A stretch of 64,000 bases of DNA, taken from positions 868,001 through 932,000 of the forward strand of contig CAWDVH010000005.1 of the NCBI GenBank assembly GCA_963805705.1. Direction: 5' to 3'. Positions 60,426 through 64,000 of the stretch are shown piece by piece (position 1 is the first letter of the stretch; each line of letters opens with the position of its first letter). This stretch comes from CAWDVH01 sp963805705. Its GTDB lineage: Bacteria; Actinomycetota; Actinomycetes; Streptosporangiales; Streptosporangiaceae. The notes under the pieces are model-generated. The model saw nothing but the letters and a program-made list of their open reading frames with translations. It made no database searches and had not been told where the DNA came from. Position numbers and translations under genes: made by a program.

Positions 60426-60735
60426 TCACGCCAGGACTGAATGCGCGCTGATGGTGTAGTTCCATTCGCCGGGCCAGGGGATCGCGGGTGATCGGGAGGT
60501 TTTTCATCTGCCGGTCGCTGACCTTGACGCCGGTCGGGTAGGGGGCGGTCTCGAGCTGGGCGGTGACGGTCAGCCCGGTGGTTGTGATGGTGGCGCCGAT
60601 CAGGTTGATGACCGTGTCGGGGGCGCTTCGCGGGCCGGCCTCGGTGACGTGGACCGCGTCGTGGCTGTACTTGTCCCGCAGCAGGCTGGCCGCCGTGGCC
60701 GGGAACATCTCATCTATCAGGAACGCGGTCAGCAA
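60426..60735 (-). pseudogene. chimeric relic: PIN-like toxin N-terminus joined to an ISAzo13-type transposase C-terminus
   Basis: The first 34 codons from 60735 read FLIDEMFPATAASLLRDKY and SHDAVHVTEAG, matching the start of DUF5615 PIN-like (VapC-like) toxins. The frame then switches family without a stop: NLIGATITTTGLTVTAQLET and YPTGVKVSDRQMKNLPITR belong to the C-terminus of ISAzo13-type transposases. A frameshift follows, and the next frame ends GEWNYTISAHSVLA and stops at 60426-60428, the natural transposase end. Both genes are thus partial and fused by deletion. Confidence 0.65.
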
Positions 60736-60767
60736 ATATCGAGCAGCTCGAAAATAAGCCGCTGAAC

Positions 60768-60817
60768 TGGTGGGCGGTACTGGGATTGAACCAGTGACCT
60801 CTTCCGTGTCAGGGAAA
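60768..60817 (-). other. tRNA-Val(GAC) 3' fragment, probable attachment site of an integrative element
   Basis: Reading leftwards, a complete anticodon arm (TTTCC, loop CTGACAC with anticodon GAC, GGAAG), variable loop, T-arm ACTGG-TTCAATC-CCAGT, acceptor strand ACCGCCC, A and CCA are all present. The 5' half (acceptor GGGCGGT and D-arm) is absent. Such 3' tRNA copies mark the far end of elements integrated into tRNA genes by tyrosine recombinases. An inverted repeat TGTCAGG/CCTGACA (60807-60825) straddles the fragment's inner end. Confidence 0.75.
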
Positions 60818-60940
60818 TCCTGACAGTGGCTAGATGATGCCTAATGTGGCTAGGTGTGGCGTCTAGCTGCGCACTCCGTCGCTGAGCGTGGCCTGGTATC
60901 GGCCGATGATGGTGGCCGTTGGCTCTTGGCATGGCTCTTT

Positions 60941-61070
60941 AATGATCTTGCTTGTGGCAGAGTGGCTGGGCTCGGGATCCCGTCAGACCGCCGGGCGCTT
61001 GGCGAACCGCTTGATCAGGAGCGACGCGCCGGCGACAACGATCATGGCACCGATCATCGCGTCGATCGTC
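60941..61070 (-). pseudogene. duplicated 3' fragment of the glsB gene
   Basis: About 115 bp closely match 55140-55250, including the last 30 codons of the GlsB-type protein (FLIKRFAKRPAV becomes LLIKRFAKRPAV) and some 40 bp beyond the stop. Homology breaks at about 61070, exactly where IS21-like sequence begins. A short N-terminal piece of the same gene may lie at 63007-63034. Confidence 0.8.
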
Positions 61071-61071
61071 A

Positions 61072-61865
61072 CGGCCGCCCGGTGATCACCCGCTCGTCAT
61101 CAGCGATATCGGCGGCGGCGATCCGCTCGTTCAGCGCTGCCAGCGAGGCGACGACCGGGACGGGAACCAGGTGAGTGCGGCGGGACCGGCCGATCTCCCC
61201 TTCCACCGCCTTTCTCATGAGCGCCTGTGATGCCCGGCCGGCAGAAGAACGAGTCGCACCCGTAGTGACCGTGTAGCGCGGTGAACGGCTGCGACTCGGC
61301 CCGGTCCCGGCCGCGCAGCACCGGGTCACCGCCGGTCAGGTTGTCGTAGCGGACTCGGCCCGGCACGCCGCCGAAGTGCCCGAACGCCAGGACATGCCCT
61401 TCCAGGAACGCTTCCTGTGCCTGGGTGCCGAACGCGACATGAAAAGCCCGCCCGAGTGCGACAGGCGCATGAACATCCAGCTATTGACGGCCTGCCCGGC
61501 ATGGTGGCCCAGAACTCGCCGAAGTCGGCCTCGGTGCCCGGAAGGTGCGCCTGCGGGACCGAAACCTCGACATGCGCCAGCCTGAGGCAGCGGCGGGCGA
61601 CATACCGCGACACCGTCACCTCCGACACCACCGCGCCATGCTCGGCGACCAGCCGCCGCCAGATCCGCCGGGCCGTATGCCACTGGATACGCGGCGCATC
61701 CCGGTCCGCCACCAGCCAGCCGTCAATACCTGTCATCCAGGGATCGACTGCCGGCCCGCGCCTCGGCGGATACTCCTTGCGCGCAGGCGGCATCGCCGAG
61801 GCCAGCGCCTGCCGCACCGTGCTCCGGTGCACCCCATGACGCTCGGCCAGCTCCCGGACCGACAA
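61072..61865 (-). mobile_element. IS21-family istA transposase remnant, multiply frameshifted
   Basis: Segments of IstA appear in order on the minus strand in several frames: SVRELAERHGVHRSTVRQAL (N-terminal helix-turn-helix, near 61860), GTEADFGEFWATMPG (near 61530), HVAFGTQAQEAFLEGHVLAF and VPGRVRYDNLTGGDPVLRGR (61320-61450), GHYGCDSFFCRPGITGAHEK (61220-61280), and HLVPVPVVASLAALNERI with ADDERVITGR at the end (61080-61180). No istB and no terminal inverted repeats were found, so it is an inactive relic. Confidence 0.85.
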
Positions 61866-61882
61866 ACGCTCAACGCCGCCGG

Positions 61883-62122
61883 TACCAGTGGGATGCGACT
61901 CTCGCTCTGCAGCAGAACACGGCGATCGGCGAGCCTCACCGCGGGCTGGGGCTGGCCAAGTGGGTCAAGGCGTCGATGCTCGACCGCGTCCGGCGTGAAC
62001 GACCTGGAGTCGAACGCGTTCGCACGTCCAACGCGTTGTCCAACGCGCCGATGCTCGCGATCAACAGCATGCTTGGCTTCAAGATCATCGAGGTGCGCAC
62101 CGAGTGGCATGGCAGACGGTAG
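61883..62122 (+). pseudogene. GNAT acetyltransferase C-terminal fragment
   Basis: An 80-codon frame without a start reads YQWDATLALQQNTAIGEPHR, GLGLAKWVKASMLDRVRRER and NALSNAPMLAINSMLGFKII before TAG. This is the acetyl-CoA-binding loop (here HRGLGLAKW) and last helix-strand of a GNAT enzyme of the type that acetylates larger substrates. The first two thirds are absent; the fragment abuts the IS21 relic. Confidence 0.6.
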
Positions 62123-62238
62123 ACCTGCGCCGTGCCCTGCGTACCTGAACTGTCGGCGGCGCGAGGAGCCGGGCCGGCCGGGCGTGTGCTTTCTGGCCTG
62201 ACAAGGGCGCACCAAGGCTGGCAAATGGCCGCTGGTCC

Positions 62239-62694
62239 TCAAGTGCTGCCGAACTTGTCCGTGCTAAGTTCGGCGGAGATAGAATACCTTTTCATTAGCC
62301 GAGGTTCCCAGTCGACTGGATACCCGGCTTCGTGAAATATTTCGAGCACCTCTTTCGCGCTAAGCTTACGAATGCCTAGAACATAATGGATTTCTCCGGT
62401 GTAGATCTCGCCGGGAGGATGGGCCACTACGAGATTGACGGCCTGCAGCCCGTGCCCCCGAGGATTTACCGTCAGGATTAGCCTGTGCAGGGGATGACGG
62501 TACACGAGCTGCCGTATGCGGAGAACGCGAGTCCTCGGAACGGTCCTGGGGCGGAAAAATAGGGAAAGCGGTCGCGCGGCGAACTCTAGCCGGTCGGCCA
62601 AAACAGCTATCGTACCCGCTGGCGTGCCCCCGTCTTCCCGCCAATTGGAAAAGTTAAAGCACTCCAGAGAGCCCGACAGTACCGCATAACTCAT
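62239..62694 (-). CDS. hypothetical protein of lower GC, possibly PH-like fold
   Basis: A 151-residue protein (MSYAVLSGSLECFNFSNWRE...) with alternating beta-strands (GTIAVLADRLEFAARPLSLFF; RVLRIRQLVYRHPLHRLILTV), compatible with a PH-like or GRAM-like barrel, then a helix SAKEVLEIFHEAGYPVDWEP. Codon use is clearly less GC-rich than the chromosome, suggesting recent transfer. No family is assigned. The frame is intact, unlike its neighbours. Confidence 0.6.
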   Translation of the reverse strand: MSYAVLSGSLECFNFSNWREDGGTPAGTIAVLADRLEFAARPLSLFFRPRTVPRTRVLRIRQLVYRHPLHRLILTVNPRGHGLQAVNLVVAHPPGEIYTGEIHYVLGIRKLSAKEVLEIFHEAGYPVDWEPRLMKRYSISAELSTDKFGST

Positions 62695-63115
<421 letters not shown>

Positions 63116-63544
63116 TCAGTCACCTTGCCGGAATGACCTGAAACGAGCCTGAAATTCAGATCGTCGTAGTTCGCGTAGACGCTTTTCAATGCCATCATCG
63201 CCCTGAAGAAGAGCTGCGGCGATTTCGGAGATGCGGGTCCTCACAAATTTTATCTGCATCTCCAGTGGGGTAGGTGCAGTCCATGGAACCGTTCCGTCAA
63301 GGTAACTCGCCCAGATCTTTGGCTCGAACCAAATGTCGGCGGAGTCTGATGGTGTTTCACATGGCTGAGCAATGCTGATCATCCAGATCCCACGGTCTCT
63401 TGTTATGCGAATCGAGATAGGGTTCTTCGAAAGGACAATGGATCGGTCACCGAAGCTTTCAAAGCTTCGGTCGGACACGACGTTAAAGCCTTGTTCACTC
63501 AACCACTCGATGAGATCGCTGATCTCGGGTATGTTGTCAGGCAC
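63116..63544 (-). CDS. probable immunity protein for the adjacent toxin
   Basis: A 142-residue acidic protein (MPDNIPEISDLIEWLSEQGF...) with a single-domain alpha/beta pattern: VVSDRSFESFGDRSIVLSKN, ISIRITRDRGIWMISIAQP, IWASYLDGTVPW, then a helical C-terminus. No named immunity family is recognised, but size, composition, lower GC and the 8-bp overlap with the end of the upstream toxin frame are typical of immunity genes of polymorphic toxin systems. GTG start at 63544. Confidence 0.65.
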   Translation of the reverse strand: MPDNIPEISDLIEWLSEQGFNVVSDRSFESFGDRSIVLSKNPISIRITRDRGIWMISIAQPCETPSDSADIWFEPKIWASYLDGTVPWTAPTPLEMQIKFVRTRISEIAAALLQGDDGIEKRLRELRRSEFQARFRSFRQGD

Positions 63545-64000
63545 AGGCTGCTCCTCCAGCTATATCAGACGACCCGCCTAGGTCAGGTGGCAAAAGCTCA
63601 CCATCCCCGAGGAGGCTGTATCCCTGCGAGCGAAGGTATTCTATTTCCCTCGCAAAGAAGCTACCCTCACGTGCTGCATCAGCATCTTGAGCGAGAACAA
63701 AGGTGTCTCCCCTGGCAATCGCCTCATCTAGGAATTCTCGGTTCATAGCCCATTGTTCTTCATCAGACATCGCATCCCACTCCGCTCTTGGAACGCTGAA
63801 ATAGTTGGCGCCGAGCTCGTTAGCGAGATCCATATACTGTGGAGTCGGCCCGAGGACTGTCGTTCCCGCCGTAGCGGCCGTCGCGTCAGCTGCACCCTCC
63901 ACGCCGCACCCTCTGCAGCAGCACCAGCGGCTGCGTCAGCACCCTCAGCGGCCGCGGCACCTGCTCCTAGGACGATGTCGCCGATACCGGCAGTGACGAC
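63537..64000 (-). CDS. C-terminal part of a probable polymorphic toxin (runs off the right edge)
   Basis: The last 120 residues include LANELGANYFSVPRAEWDAM, SDEEQWAMNREFLDEAIARG and FFAREIEYLRSQGY, a module that, from memory, occurs at the C-terminus of large secreted toxins such as RHS-type proteins. Upstream, an Ala/Gly-rich hydrophobic stretch (VVTAGIGDIVLGAGAAAAEG) continues to the window edge but in another frame; a one-base deletion near 63903 would join them. Otherwise translation could start at GTG 63902. The immunity gene overlaps the stop. Confidence 0.6.

Noticed and set aside
60768..60860. Complete tRNA gene
   Set aside because: The upstream sequence has neither the acceptor strand GGGCGGT nor a D-arm, so only the 3' half is present.

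Overview
The window is high-GC DNA with GTG and TTG starts, strong AGGAGG-type ribosome sites and many tightly overlapping genes. Together with its gene content (HelR-type RNA polymerase helicase, PRC-barrel, GlsB and Acg-type nitroreductase proteins, actinobacterial cox genes) this points to an aerobic soil actinomycete of the Streptosporangiales/Streptomyces kind. No rRNA gene or complete tRNA is visible, so the genus is not named.

Layout. 0-9.6 kb is a stress/redox island: YbdK-type ligase, hemerythrin, LuxR regulator, reductases, PNPOx-like protein, zinc alcohol dehydrogenase, Acg-like nitroreductase and PRC-barrel protein, with a tandem DosR-like motif in one divergent promoter. 9.6-21.6 kb is a complete aa3-type oxidase locus: CtaG-like and SCO assembly factors, a two-component system, a membrane cupredoxin, subunits II, I and III, and heme O synthase. 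21.6-27.3 kb carries membrane proteins, an antiporter, DUF427 and UppP. Around 27.3-28.4 kb a frameshifted DedA gene and a decayed BlaI-type repressor gene flank intact BlaI-like operators. 28.5-33.4 kb is an envelope block (two GT-C glycosyltransferases, MurJ). 33.4-38.2 kb holds a PadR unit with two identical promoters, a YihY membrane protein, and an SDR/TetR pair bracketed by a 90-bp direct repeat.

38.2-45.5 kb is an apparent catabolic cluster (hydrolase, FAD hydroxylase, SnoaL-like, HIT-like, amidohydrolase, two SDR-type proteins) around a divergent GntR/FCD regulator, with related operator sequences in front of both arms. 46-49 kb contains an orphan HypX-type hydrogenase maturation gene. 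49-55.5 kb includes a probably rifamycin-inducible helR gene with a 19-bp RAE-like element at its promoter.

55.6-64 kb is accessory and decayed: a ParA-type ATPase beside an AT-rich region with DnaA-box-like sites, an S9 peptidase, a 50-nt tRNA-Val(GAC) 3' fragment that looks like an attachment site, remnants of ISAzo13 and IS21 transposases, a broken second copy of glsB, and at the right edge a probable polymorphic-toxin C-terminus with its overlapping immunity gene.
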